A stretch of DNA of 64,000 bases from 2-12-FULL-35-23 sp965196985 (GTDB taxonomy: Bacteria; Pseudomonadota; Gammaproteobacteria; UBA12402), in the NCBI GenBank assembly GCA_965196985.1, contig CBDALO010000164.1, positions 1 through 64,000 of the forward strand. The letters run 5' to 3'. Positions 1 through 7,977 of this stretch are shown here, piece by piece; the first letter of the stretch is position 1; each line of letters opens with the position of its first letter. Below the pieces are notes generated by a model. The model had not been told where the DNA came from and ran no database searches. It saw only the letters and a list, made by a program, of their open reading frames with translations. A program made the translations under genes and the position numbers.

Positions 1-172
1 AGATTTTTTAAAACAACTTTCCCAGTTAATTTTGAAAAAAGAGGGGCAGCGTAATCGGCGAAGTTTAACATTTATACTCATCTCGTTAGTCTTGTTAAAA
101 AGACAAAGCATAGTCATTTTTACACAATATTTCAGCATTATTTTGTTGATTTAAATTTTGGGTAGTTTTCAG
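1..172 (-). mobile_element. IS4-family element, upstream end only (copy A)
   Basis: This stretch matches the 5' (transposase-upstream) end of the two complete IS4-family elements at 27675-29143 and 54893-56361. It ends with the same inverted repeat (GGGTAGTTTTCAG at 160-172). The rest of the element lies left of the window. It sits inside another copy of the same element (173-838), so this is a nested insertion. Confidence 0.85.
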
Positions 173-818
173 TATTATTCGCTCAAAAATAACAAGAACA
201 ATAGAAGGTAGAGGTGATGATGGTAAAAAGCTTAAGCTGATTAACGCTGATTTTGATGCTCAAGGCGAAAAGCAATTCCAAAAGTTAACAGTTGGAAAGA
301 ATTGCGTACAAGACGGAAAAATAACTATTTATTTTGGAGAGTTTGAGAACTTCAATGCAATTAAAATCCAAATTACAGGCAGAGATGGTAGGAGAATTTT
401 TAAGAATGACATGCTGCTATTAACTAATAAAAAAGTAACGACTTTTGATGAGGCGTATGAGGTATACATAGCCTATCTATCTCGTGCGAAAATTGAATAT
501 GTTTTTAAATTTCTCAAGGAAGGACTAGGCTGGGAAAATATGCAGATAAAAAATTTTAAAGGGATACAAAATCTACTGGCTGTATGTTTTTATGTGGCCT
601 CATATTTGTATGAGATAGGTAAGGAAAAAGCTTATGACGATTACGCAATTATGCTAGCTAAATTAGGAGATGGTAAGGGCAAGGTGACACGACACTTTAT
701 TGCGAAGGGTATTAGAAAACTTCTAACGTATCACTTAGTAGAGCAATTTTTTAAAGAAAATAGTGTTTCTCAAGAAGAACAAAAAGAATTATCGAATTCA
801 GTTCAGGTAGGGAGATAA
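173..818 (+). pseudogene. IS4-family transposase, N-terminally truncated
   Basis: The frame reads IIRSKITRTIEGRG onward and keeps the IS4 signature Y-x2-R-x3-E-x6-K (YLSRAKIEYVFKFLK). It lacks roughly the first 200 residues, including the first two catalytic aspartates, so it cannot be an active transposase alone. It differs from the complete copies at only a few positions. Confidence 0.85.
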
Positions 819-838
819 CAATTTTGGGTAGTTCTCAG
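173..838 (+). mobile_element. IS4-family element, 3' part (copy B), split by copy A
   Basis: From 173 the sequence is the reverse complement of the C-terminal half of the IS4 transposase at 27695-28927. It ends with the element's other terminal repeat (GGGTAGTTCTCAG, 826-838). The break falls in a codon run TATTATT at 173-179, probably the target copied by copy A. On the right, copy B interrupts an IS91-type transposase gene. Confidence 0.85.
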
Positions 839-1133
839 TATGAATGTGTTCTATGCGGTAGCCAAATGTTTTTAGCTAACTGCTGGTATAGACAACCTAA
901 CCGTTACAAATTGCTATCAAAGCATCGTGAACTCGCCTTACTGAAAAAAATCTAATAACTTCCTAGGGGGGTAGTCCGTCCAAAACAACAAATAACAGCT
1001 AGTTTTGGCTATTGTTTGTCATAACTAACCCTGCCCCACCACTAAATCGATTTTATAAAAAATACCTGTGCTAAAATTACTCATTTTAATTGGTGGTATT
1101 TTTACCAATTGACACATTGAAATTCCTTAATAT
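839..1133 (+). mobile_element. IS91-family 3' remnant with transposase C-terminus
   Basis: 838-955 encodes the last ~38 residues (YECVLCGSQMFLANCWYRQP...) of the IS91-type transposase found complete at 16865-18058, ending at TAA 953-955. The following noncoding tail to CCTTAATAT (1133) is the same as the tail at 16687-16864 on the other strand, so 1133 is the element end. The 5' part was removed or displaced by the IS4 copy at 173-838. Confidence 0.85.
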
Positions 1134-1338
1134 TAAATAAAGAGTTATTTTGTACAGACAATATATACAATCAAAGCATACAAACATTATGTACAAAGTG
1201 TTTATATATAAAACGGGTAACTCATTAATTTCATACATTATACATTCAACGTAATTTATGTTGTTCTAACATTTCCTTTATACAAACAGTTTGTGTGAAC
1301 ACTATGTACAAACAATATCTACACACAAAGCATGTAAA
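1134..1338. repeat. Downstream centromere-like repeats of par system 1
   Basis: This AT-rich gap carries TACAAACA at 1179-1186, 1281-1288 and 1307-1314, plus a degenerate TACAAAG at 1192. The same 8-mer forms a perfect palindrome upstream of parA (2573-2586). Motif copies on both sides of a parA operon suggest a partition site and autoregulatory operator. I see no gene here. Confidence 0.55.
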
Positions 1339-1809
1339 TCATTCTATTTTCTTTCCATCAGCGTAAGTATGCGCCCCAACTCTAACGTCAATTTTTTTAG
1401 GGAGTCCTTTTAAGGTTTGTAAACCAACCCATATTAAAAAATTCAATGTTGCATTTCTGTTGTTCCCTATATCTATTTGAGTTATTAATTCTTCTATCTC
1501 TCTTAATAAAAGTAGGTTAGCACCTCTCTTTTGCCTTTCAGCAGGAAAAGTTCCTCTTACATTGATAGTAGGGTACTCAGTAGGATTTAAATTAGGAATT
1601 GGTGTGTTTGAATCAAGTGAATCCTGTTCAGGCAGCTGATATCGGAGAGTGGTTCTATTTTCCTGCATAATATCACCAATAATATCAGGTGAGCTCATCC
1701 TAGCTTCATCTTCTTTTTCATCAACATTACTAACTTCTCTTATATTTTGGACATCAGGATTTTTAGCCTTAATCTCATCTTCTAACTGCTTTTGTGTTTT
1801 TCTAGGCAT
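1339..1809 (-). CDS. ParB-like partner of ParA (system 1), unknown family
   Basis: A 156-residue protein encoded directly downstream of parA and overlapping its stop by 8 bp (start ATG at 1807-1809), so the two are co-translated. The N-terminal ~50 residues are highly charged. The C-terminal half (from about residue 95, ANLLLLREIEELITQ) is predicted helical. I recognise no family. Position, size and operon match the small DNA-binding adaptor that normally follows parA in plasmid partition operons, and the nearby TACAAACA sites are its likely targets. That role is inferred from context alone. Confidence 0.6.
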   Translation of the reverse strand: MPRKTQKQLEDEIKAKNPDVQNIREVSNVDEKEDEARMSSPDIIGDIMQENRTTLRYQLPEQDSLDSNTPIPNLNPTEYPTINVRGTFPAERQKRGANLLLLREIEELITQIDIGNNRNATLNFLIWVGLQTLKGLPKKIDVRVGAHTYADGKKIE

Positions 1810-2533
1810 GATTCACCGCCTTACTCCAGTTTGTATTAAATAAAAAAGTATACAATTCATTAAATGCTTTTAAATTTGGATTATCATCTTTAATCCCTGA
1901 TTCAGTTAATTCAGCATACTCAAATAAACTCAAACCATATTTAACTGAATCTTTCATAGCAACCAAGTCCCTAAATTGGAATGGCGTTAATGATAATGAA
2001 TCATTTTTTGTACATTGATATTTTAGATCTTCATACTCTGACTCTCTTCGTCTAGCGCTTGTTGAGTTGCCTTTATTATGAATAACATACAGTTTCTTTT
2101 CTGGTTTATATTTAGTAGCTCTATCCATAAGCTCCCCCATATATGGTAAAACGTCATAATCATCAGGACTACCACTTAAAGGGCATAATGAAAAATCTGC
2201 GCTAAGCAATGCACTTGCTAGAGGAGTATCAGATCGTCCAGGCAGATCAATAAATAATGAATCGATATTATTTTCCTTAGCTTTAGAAATAACACCACTC
2301 ATTAGATCCGAGTTTTCAACAATAAAAGTTAAATTACCATTATAATCAATGTCCTTTGCATACCCTAAATCCTCTCTTCTTGTGTACCATTTATCCAAAG
2401 AATATTGACCGTCATCTAAGTCTAGCAAGATTACAGAATATCCAGCTGCTGCCCTCATTAGGGCAAGATTCCTAATAACCATAGACTTACCGCAACCTCC
2501 TTTTTGATTTGTAACAGCAATTACTTTTGTCAT
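1802..2533 (-). CDS. parA: ParA-type partition ATPase (replicon 1)
   Basis: A 243-residue MinD/ParA-type ATPase. The deviant Walker A box KGGCGKS is at residues 11-17, followed by the switch region LLDLDDGQYS and the A' box SLFIDLPGRSDTP. Such ATPases move plasmid copies apart by cycling on the nucleoid with a DNA-bound partner, probably the 156-aa product of the next gene. The start at 2533 has GGAG eight bases upstream. An open frame extends 21 codons further up, but that part overlaps the palindromic operator and lacks a ribosome site. It shares little sequence with the second ParA in this window (21568-22266), so they belong to different plasmid lineages. Confidence 0.9.
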   Translation of the reverse strand: MTKVIAVTNQKGGCGKSMVIRNLALMRAAAGYSVILLDLDDGQYSLDKWYTRREDLGYAKDIDYNGNLTFIVENSDLMSGVISKAKENNIDSLFIDLPGRSDTPLASALLSADFSLCPLSGSPDDYDVLPYMGELMDRATKYKPEKKLYVIHNKGNSTSARRRESEYEDLKYQCTKNDSLSLTPFQFRDLVAMKDSVKYGLSLFEYAELTESGIKDDNPNLKAFNELYTFLFNTNWSKAVNHA

Positions 2534-2572
2534 ACCTAAGCTCCATTTTGAAATTAAACTAGTAATACATAA

Positions 2573-2640
2573 TGTTTGTACAAACAAAGTAAACATTTGA
2601 AATGTACATTACATTTGTTTGTATGTAAGGAACAAACATA
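2573..2640. promoter_or_regulatory. parA operator: 14-bp palindrome plus half sites
   Basis: TGTTTGTACAAACA (2573-2586) is a perfect palindrome 40 bp upstream of the parA start. Further half sites are TGTTTGTA at 2616-2623 and AACAAACAT at 2631-2639. The same motif recurs downstream of the operon at 1179-1314. This fits an autoregulatory operator and/or centromere. Confidence 0.6.
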
Positions 2641-2741
2641 ACCCATGATACCATCTAAAAGATTATTTTTAAAAAATATTGCTTTATCTAAGAGTTTTCT
2701 ATAAGTTTATGTTACCTTTTAGTGTAAATGAGTTGAAATAA

Positions 2742-2972
2742 ATGGTTATTGGTGAAAAGTTAAAAGAAATTAGGGAAAGTAGAAATGTAGAGCAGGCAGT
2801 TATAGCTGAAAGGCTGGGTGTAGCAAGAAAGAATATCTACCTTCTAGAAAAACGAAGTGACACTAAACTATCTACTCTAAAACGATATATCGATGCCATA
2901 GGTGGAGATTTGAAAATTTTCGTCGATTTTGAGGGGAATATGATCAATATATCAGAGTCAATAAATTCGTAA
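2742..2972 (+). CDS. XRE-family helix-turn-helix regulator
   Basis: A 76-residue single-domain DNA-binding protein. Residues 4-60 form a Cro/CI-type helix-turn-helix (IGEKLKEIRESRNVEQAVIAERLG, then IYLLEKRSD for the recognition-helix region). It resembles HipB/HigA-type antitoxins, but no toxin gene adjoins it, so it may be a solitary regulator of the divergent parA operon or of the downstream rep gene. It is followed by a hairpin terminator at 2984-3007. Function beyond DNA binding is not visible. Confidence 0.8.
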   Translation: MVIGEKLKEIRESRNVEQAVIAERLGVARKNIYLLEKRSDTKLSTLKRYIDAIGGDLKIFVDFEGNMINISESINS

Positions 2973-2981
2973 AATGGAAAA

Positions 2982-3008
2982 CCCAGGTGTTGGAGCACCT
3001 GAGTTTTA
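2982..3008 (+). terminator. Hairpin terminator after the XRE gene
   Basis: CAGGTG (2984-2989) pairs with CACCTG (2996-3001) around a 6-base loop, followed by AGTTTT. The stem is short, so termination may be weak. It separates the regulator from the replication gene. Confidence 0.45.
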
Positions 3009-3107
3009 CTGTAAACAAACGGATAATGTGTGTTGGATATTAACCGGATATGTTTCATCAACTCGTTAATTCTAATACATCAATCCTTTGTAAACAAGGG
3101 AACTTGT

Positions 3108-3977
3108 GTGTTAGAAAAAAAAACCAGCTTAGCAAATAAACAATTATTGTCTGAGCAGCATGGCAACCGCTGTGGCCATGACCCTGCGAACCCGCGCACC
3201 TATGCGCGTGATTCCGACCATAAAAAAACCTTCGATGCACTTCAGATTGCCTCAGAGAATGCGCAACGCTATGCGTTTAGCCCTGAAGGGGTCTTGGATT
3301 TGATTGACTTTAGTCGTGAATCGGATCGACAAGTTCGATCAGAACGCCGTGAGGCGGTGAGCTTAGTGTTAGGGGTACTGATTAATCATGCGGACATGGC
3401 ACAATTACGAGTAGTGCGGTATCTCAATGGCACGAGCTGGCGTGACATGAAGATCACCGAGATTGCTAAACTGGCTCATATTACCGTTAAACGCTGTGAG
3501 CGGGCCTTAAAAGACTTGAAGCGGGCAGGGTACTTAACCCTTGAAAAACGCTTTACCTTCAAAAAAGTGGGTATTCGTGCCTTGGTCTCGATTAAACGTC
3601 TGAATGCGGTGTTATTCCATCATTTAGGGGTGGGGTGGGGCAAGCTCAACCAATGCATCCAATGGGCCAAAAAACGCCTGGAACGCCGCCAGAAACAACA
3701 CAGTAAAGCGGAAGCGAAACTGGCGTATCTGGCGAATCAACATAATCAAAATAAAAAGCCCACCAACAAGCCTCAAGCCCCGAAAACGACTGGCTTGGCC
3801 AAACTGGTGCAAAACTTACTGCCCGCGCAACAACAGCTTCATAATCAAACCCAACAGCAACAAGCCTTAGCCAAGCAACGCAATCAGTGGTTTTTAAAGA
3901 AGATGCACTTATTGCAAGCTGAACCCGATCTTGATGACGCCGCCATTCTCGCCCGTTTAGGCGCACCACCGGCCTAA
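3108..3977 (+). CDS. repA: Plasmid replication initiator, IncFII RepA-like
   Basis: A 289-residue basic protein. The core (about residues 70-175) runs VRSERREAVSLVLGVL, then KITEIAKLAHITVKRCERAL and DLKRAGYLTLEKRF. This is a winged-helix layout like that of IncFII/RepA initiators, with a strongly basic, Q/K-rich C-terminal half that would hold the origin. The GTG start at 3108 follows AAGGGA; an upstream frame to 3030 lacks a ribosome site. GC content is visibly higher than in the neighbouring par genes. The region just downstream (3978-4250) has DnaA-box-like sites, as in IncFII plasmids where oriV lies after repA. Family assignment is by pattern, not by search. Confidence 0.7.
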   Translation: MLEKKTSLANKQLLSEQHGNRCGHDPANPRTYARDSDHKKTFDALQIASENAQRYAFSPEGVLDLIDFSRESDRQVRSERREAVSLVLGVLINHADMAQLRVVRYLNGTSWRDMKITEIAKLAHITVKRCERALKDLKRAGYLTLEKRFTFKKVGIRALVSIKRLNAVLFHHLGVGWGKLNQCIQWAKKRLERRQKQHSKAEAKLAYLANQHNQNKKPTNKPQAPKTTGLAKLVQNLLPAQQQLHNQTQQQQALAKQRNQWFLKKMHLLQAEPDLDDAAILARLGAPPA

Positions 3978-4250
3978 TCTACCCTTAACCACCCATCAAC
4001 CCACTACAACGCGGTAGGGGCTTCCTGTGGCCTGATTACGGCAAAACCTCACTCTAAGCCACTCACAACCCGCTTTTCGCCCTCAGAATGTCTGAAAAGC
4101 CCTTAAATCCCATCCATCAAGCCCACTTTTTATCCACCGCTACACCCCATCAGGGGTATTCACCCCGTTATCCCCAGTTTAAGTGTCGGGTAATCGAGGC
4201 TTAAGTGTCGGATGATTAATCTATTCATATCAAAAATATTCTTTTTTTTG
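3978..4250. other. Probable replication origin (oriV 1)
   Basis: This gap after repA has no gene. It carries DnaA-box-like TTATCCACC (4130-4138) and TTATCCCCA (4168-4176), each one base off the consensus. Two direct repeats TTAAGTGTCGG lie at 4179 and 4201, exactly 22 bp (two helical turns) apart. An AT-rich tract begins at about 4212. This layout fits an IncFII-type origin downstream of the initiator. Confidence 0.55.
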
Positions 4251-4263
4251 TTTTTCTTTTTTT

Positions 4264-4860
4264 TTAAGGTTTCTTTGTGGCACACTTTTCCCGTAAACGC
4301 TGATTCTCTTGATCCACTGTTTCATAAAGTTCACGATACTGTTTAGCTAAACGTTCCGCTTCCTTTGTTTGACGTTGAGCTACAAGGCTTGCTTTATAAT
4401 ACTGAGCCAACAGGGGCTTCAAAGTTTCAGGATCTGCTGGTAAAGCGGCAATGGCCTCTGGTAGCGGGTATTGTTTGTCCTGATCGGACTTAAAGAAAGT
4501 AGGGGAGAGGGCAAGAATTTCCGCTTTTAACCGCGCAATTTGCTCAGTTAACGTTAAGAAACTGGTTTTAGTCTGAGTCAGTGCTTCTTTAAACACAGCG
4601 GTTTTGCTTTTAGCCAGTAAACGGCGTTGATCCAAATCAACCGGAAAATCCTGCGATTTTGCTTCGACTAAGCGGTCAAATAACGCACGGTAATCCGCAT
4701 CAAGTAAAATTTCGATGCGTGATACCCCTTGCGCTTGTTGTCGTTGCCGACTTTTTTTAACCCGCAGACGTCCTCGTTCCCGTTGGGCTTCCTCACTGGG
4801 GTCAGACTCATCAACGGCAGGGTTGTGGAACCGTTTAGGCTGCTTGTGCTGATTTGCCAT
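4264..4860 (-). CDS. Coiled-coil protein next to oriV, unknown function
   Basis: A 198-residue hydrophilic protein that I do not recognise. Residues 1-45 are basic and arginine-rich (RERGRLRVKKSRQRQQ), suggesting nucleic-acid binding. Residues 50-190 are predicted helical with long coiled-coil stretches (TKEAERLAKQYRELYETVDQ). The start at 4860 is chosen because AGGAG lies eight bases upstream; the open frame extends 11 codons further without one. It points toward the probable origin and has two ACCGGT-centred palindromes upstream, so a copy-control or replication accessory role is possible. That is inference from position only. Confidence 0.65.
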   Translation of the reverse strand: MANQHKQPKRFHNPAVDESDPSEEAQRERGRLRVKKSRQRQQAQGVSRIEILLDADYRALFDRLVEAKSQDFPVDLDQRRLLAKSKTAVFKEALTQTKTSFLTLTEQIARLKAEILALSPTFFKSDQDKQYPLPEAIAALPADPETLKPLLAQYYKASLVAQRQTKEAERLAKQYRELYETVDQENQRLREKCATKKP

Positions 4861-4933
4861 GGTAAAAACTCCTAACTCATTGAAAAATAACACTCACTCA
4901 GTGTCTTTTTTTGATAGCGATTTCTAGGTAGTG

Positions 4934-4959
4934 TTACCGGTAATACGTAACCGGTAATA
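4934..4959. promoter_or_regulatory. Tandem ACCGGT palindromes, operator-like
   Basis: TTACCGGTAATA (4934-4945) and TAACCGGTAATA (4948-4959) are two near-identical palindromic sites 14 bp apart. They lie about 75-100 bp upstream of the start of the 198-aa gene. They look like a pair of operators; the binding protein is unknown. Confidence 0.4.
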
Positions 4960-5047
4960 AATGAGAAAAAGTTTAACACAAAAAGAGAGGGAGTAGGGGA
5001 GTAAAACGCCAGTCAAAATAGCCCCCCATAAGGAACCTTATAGGGTC

Positions 5048-7480
5048 TTAACTATTTTTTGTGCATCGCACATAGTTTTGCCTACCTGTTGAGCATCTAT
5101 TTCCATAGTTAGTGTTTGTATGACCACGCTTGAAAAAAGTTGAGCTGTTGTTTGATTGGTGGGCGCCACTATTTAATTTTAACACTCTGTTATTAGGATT
5201 GGTGTATTGATTGTTTATCAATGGTTGCCTAGATTGATCAGGCCATGAAAAGGCTCGCCAGTTTTGTCGTGCAGAAAAACCACGTTTATTTTTTTTATCT
5301 GGATCTGCGCCTTTCGATAAAAGAATGGTGCAAATACTAGAAAACAAAGTAGTAGTATTTCTTCTTTGCTTAGCTGAAGTTGCTGCAGCATTTAATGGAG
5401 TAAAGCCATGATTATTTATTTGTTCTAAAAAAGCATTAAATTGAGAGCTGTCCTTGCCGCCAAAGGCGGTGTCGGCCGCCGCGATTAAGTCTTTCACCAC
5501 CTCGAGGTGACCTTCTTTCGAAGCAGTATTCAAGGGGGAGAACTGATCTTTATTCGGTTGAGTCAGAAACGCGCGAAAGCCGTCAGTGTTCTTGCCGCCA
5601 AAGGCGGTGTCGGCCGCCGCGATTAAGTCTTTCACCACCTCGAGGTGACCTTCTTTCGAAGCAGTATTCAAGGGGGAGAAATGATCTTTATCTTTATGAG
5701 TCAGAAACGCGCGAAAGCCGTCAGTGTTCTTGCCGCCAAAGGCGGTGTCGGCCGCCGCGATTAAGTCTTTCACCACCTCGAGGTGACCTTTTTTCGAAGC
5801 AGAATTCAAGGGGGAGAACTGATCTTTATTCGGTTGAGTCAGAAACGCGCGAAAGCCGTCAGTGTTCTTGCCGCCAAAGGCGGTGTCGGCCGCCGCGATT
5901 AAGTCTTTCACCACCTTGAGGTGACCTTCTTTCGAAGCAGTATTCAAGGGGGAGAACTGATCTTTATTCGGTTGAGTCAGAAACGCGCGAAAGCCGTCAG
6001 TGTTCTTGCCGCCAAAGGCGGTGTCGGCCGCCGCGATTAAGTCTTTCACCACCTCGAGTTGACCCGCACAAGCAGCAGAATTCAAGGGGGAGAACTGATC
6101 TTTATCTTTATGAGTCAGAAACGCGCGAAAGCCGTCAGTGTTCTTGCCGCCAAAGGCGGTGTCGGCCGCCGCGATTAAGTCTTTCACCACCTCGAGGTGA
6201 CCCGCACAAGCAGCAGAATTCAAGGGGGAGAACTGATCTTTATTCGGTTGAGTCAGAAACGCGCGAAAGCCGTCAGTGTTCTTGCCGCCAAAGGCGATGT
6301 CGGCCGCCGCGATTAAGTCTTTCACCACCTCGAGGTGACCCGCACAAGCAGCAGAATTCAAGGGGGAGAACTGATCTTTATTCGGTTGAGTCAGAAACGC
6401 GCGAAAGCCGTCAGTGTTTTTGCCGCCAAAGGCGGTGTCGGCCGCCGCGATTAAGTCTTTCACCACCTCGAGGTAACCTTCTTTCGAAGCAGTATTCAAG
6501 GGGGAGAACTGATCTTTATCTTTATGAGTCAGAAACGCGCGAAAGCCGTCAGTGCTCTTGCCGCCAAAGGCGGTGTCGGCCGCCGCGATTAAGTCTTTCA
6601 CCACCTCGAGGTGACCCGCACAAGCAGCAGAATTCAAGGGGGAGAACTGATCTTTATCTTTATGAGTCAGAAACGCGCGAAAGCCGTCACTGTTCTTGCC
6701 GCCAAAGGCGGTGTCGGCCGCCGCGATTAAGTCTTTCACCACCTCGAGTTGACCCGCACAAGCAGCAGAATTCAAGGGGGAGAACTGATCTTTATCTTTA
6801 TGAGTCAGAAACGCGCGAAAGCCGTCAGTGTTCTTGCCGCCAAAGGCGGTGTCGGCCGCCGCGATTAAGTCTTTCACCACCTCGAGGTGACCCGCACAAG
6901 CAGCAGAATTCAAGGGGGAGAACTGATCTTTATTCGGTTGAGTCAGAAACGCGCGAAAGCCGTCAGTGTTCTTGCCGCCAAAGGCGATGTCGGCCGCCGC
7001 GATTAAGTCTTTCACCACCTCGAGGTGACCCGCACAAGCAGCAGAATTCAAGGGGGAGAACTGATCTTTATTCGGTTGAGTCAGAAACGCGCGAAAGCCG
7101 TCAGTGTTTTTGCCGCCAAAGGCGGTGTCTAATTTTTGCAATGCAATGTTAATGATTTGACCGTTACCATATTTTGCGAGAGAGGTTAAAAAAGTCCACC
7201 TTTCTTTTTCATCAAGCCATAAATGTGGTGTGTCCTTCTCCTTCACTAGGAAATGTTTGTTATTTATTAGTATGATGAGAGTTTGATCAAGACTGGGAGT
7301 TTTTTTCATCCTGTGCACAAAAACATACACGCTTTCTTGTAAAAACAAACTTGCTTCAAGTGCATTATTTTGAAAGTGGCTAACTATCTGTTCATCAGTA
7401 ATCTGTTGTAATAATATTTGCTTGCGTAATGTGCTTATTGCTTCATCGTTGCGCGAACTTCTTAAGTGATAACTAGGCAT
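5048..7480 (-). CDS. Ankyrin-repeat protein with 12 near-identical units
   Basis: An 810-residue protein. The N-terminal ~118 residues are unique (no signal peptide, no membrane segment seen). They are followed by 12 almost identical 46-residue units and a 13th degenerate one, then a ~90-residue tail rich in N, Q and R. Each unit holds an ankyrin core (KDQFSPLNSAACAGHLEVVK) followed by a non-ankyrin linker (AFGGKNTDGFRAFLT), so the period is 46 rather than the usual 33. Units vary at two patches only (QPNKD/HKDKD and AACAGHLE/ASKEGHLE). Ankyrin proteins of intracellular bacteria are often secreted effectors that bind host proteins. Here that is an inference, and the secretion route is unknown. 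Confidence 0.85.
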   Translation of the reverse strand: MPSYHLRSSRNDEAISTLRKQILLQQITDEQIVSHFQNNALEASLFLQESVYVFVHRMKKTPSLDQTLIILINNKHFLVKEKDTPHLWLDEKERWTFLTSLAKYGNGQIINIALQKLDTAFGGKNTDGFRAFLTQPNKDQFSPLNSAACAGHLEVVKDLIAAADIAFGGKNTDGFRAFLTQPNKDQFSPLNSAACAGHLEVVKDLIAAADTAFGGKNTDGFRAFLTHKDKDQFSPLNSAACAGQLEVVKDLIAAADTAFGGKNSDGFRAFLTHKDKDQFSPLNSAACAGHLEVVKDLIAAADTAFGGKSTDGFRAFLTHKDKDQFSPLNTASKEGYLEVVKDLIAAADTAFGGKNTDGFRAFLTQPNKDQFSPLNSAACAGHLEVVKDLIAAADIAFGGKNTDGFRAFLTQPNKDQFSPLNSAACAGHLEVVKDLIAAADTAFGGKNTDGFRAFLTHKDKDQFSPLNSAACAGQLEVVKDLIAAADTAFGGKNTDGFRAFLTQPNKDQFSPLNTASKEGHLKVVKDLIAAADTAFGGKNTDGFRAFLTQPNKDQFSPLNSASKKGHLEVVKDLIAAADTAFGGKNTDGFRAFLTHKDKDHFSPLNTASKEGHLEVVKDLIAAADTAFGGKNTDGFRAFLTQPNKDQFSPLNTASKEGHLEVVKDLIAAADTAFGGKDSSQFNAFLEQINNHGFTPLNAAATSAKQRRNTTTLFSSICTILLSKGADPDKKNKRGFSARQNWRAFSWPDQSRQPLINNQYTNPNNRVLKLNSGAHQSNNSSTFFKRGHTNTNYGNRCSTGRQNYVRCTKNS
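5469..7125 (-). repeat. 138-bp tandem repeat array encoding ankyrin units
   Basis: Twelve 138-bp direct repeats, nearly identical at the DNA level, code for the ankyrin units. Units 1-3 and units 6-8 share the same order of variants, and a shared silent change (GTTTTTGCCGCC) marks the start of units 1 and 6. This points to a recent block duplication by unequal recombination. Array length is probably unstable and error-prone in assembly. Confidence 0.9.
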
Positions 7481-7726
7481 GTGGTTTAATATATAAAATT
7501 ATTTTCTAAAGTAGATATTCGAATATAATAAAGGATAAAAATTAACAGATTATTTAGTTATTATTCAGGCTACTACAGAATATACCGATGGCATTGCCTT
7601 AAAGTAGCGGTAAATACCCGTGATAACCACAAATTAGCACGGGTTTGAGGCTCGCCAGCAACAGGATTTAAATAATAAATGACCATTGCGATGAAAATAC
7701 TACTGGTTATACGACTCAGCTTTTAC
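7481..7726. other. Intergenic gap, nothing recognised
   Basis: AT-rich sequence upstream of the ankyrin gene. It has no convincing reading frame, hairpin or repeat. It ends at an IS6 remnant. The ankyrin promoter should lie here, but I cannot pick it out with confidence. Confidence 0.4.
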
Positions 7727-7816
7727 GGTTCTGTCGCAAATTAATGGTTATTTGATATAATACCGACCAAATTTAGCATTGAATAATAATGGAGTTATTA
7801 TGGCGATTAGTTTTAA
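7727..7816 (+). mobile_element. IS6-family left-end remnant (90 bp)
   Basis: The sequence from GGTTCTGTCGCAAATTAA through the first five transposase codons (ATG GCG ATT AGT TTT) matches the reverse complement of 19263-19353 with about one mismatch. The rest of the element is gone. It marks a former IS6 copy or a recombination joint. Confidence 0.85.
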
Positions 7817-7977
7817 CCCAAGTTTGGCCATTTCACCCTGAAAATCAAAAATTTCATCACTATTTTTAACTCAACCCATTGATTTTACTTGCCTAGAAAC
7901 GTGAATTCTCGAATGTAGTGACACATAATGGCAATAAGGGGTTGCATGGGCTGGTGAAGTGATGAGAGTATTGAGTT

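Noticed and set aside
2534..2596. Longer N-terminus for parA 1
   Set aside because: It has no ribosome site, overlaps the palindromic operator, and would push the Walker A box 21 residues inward.
2742..2972. Toxin-antitoxin module at the XRE gene
   Set aside because: No adjacent small toxin-like gene is present; the neighbours are parA and repA.
5469..7125. Regular 138-bp repeats as a possible CRISPR array
   Set aside because: The repeats are coding, in frame and continuous, with no unique spacers; they encode ankyrin units.
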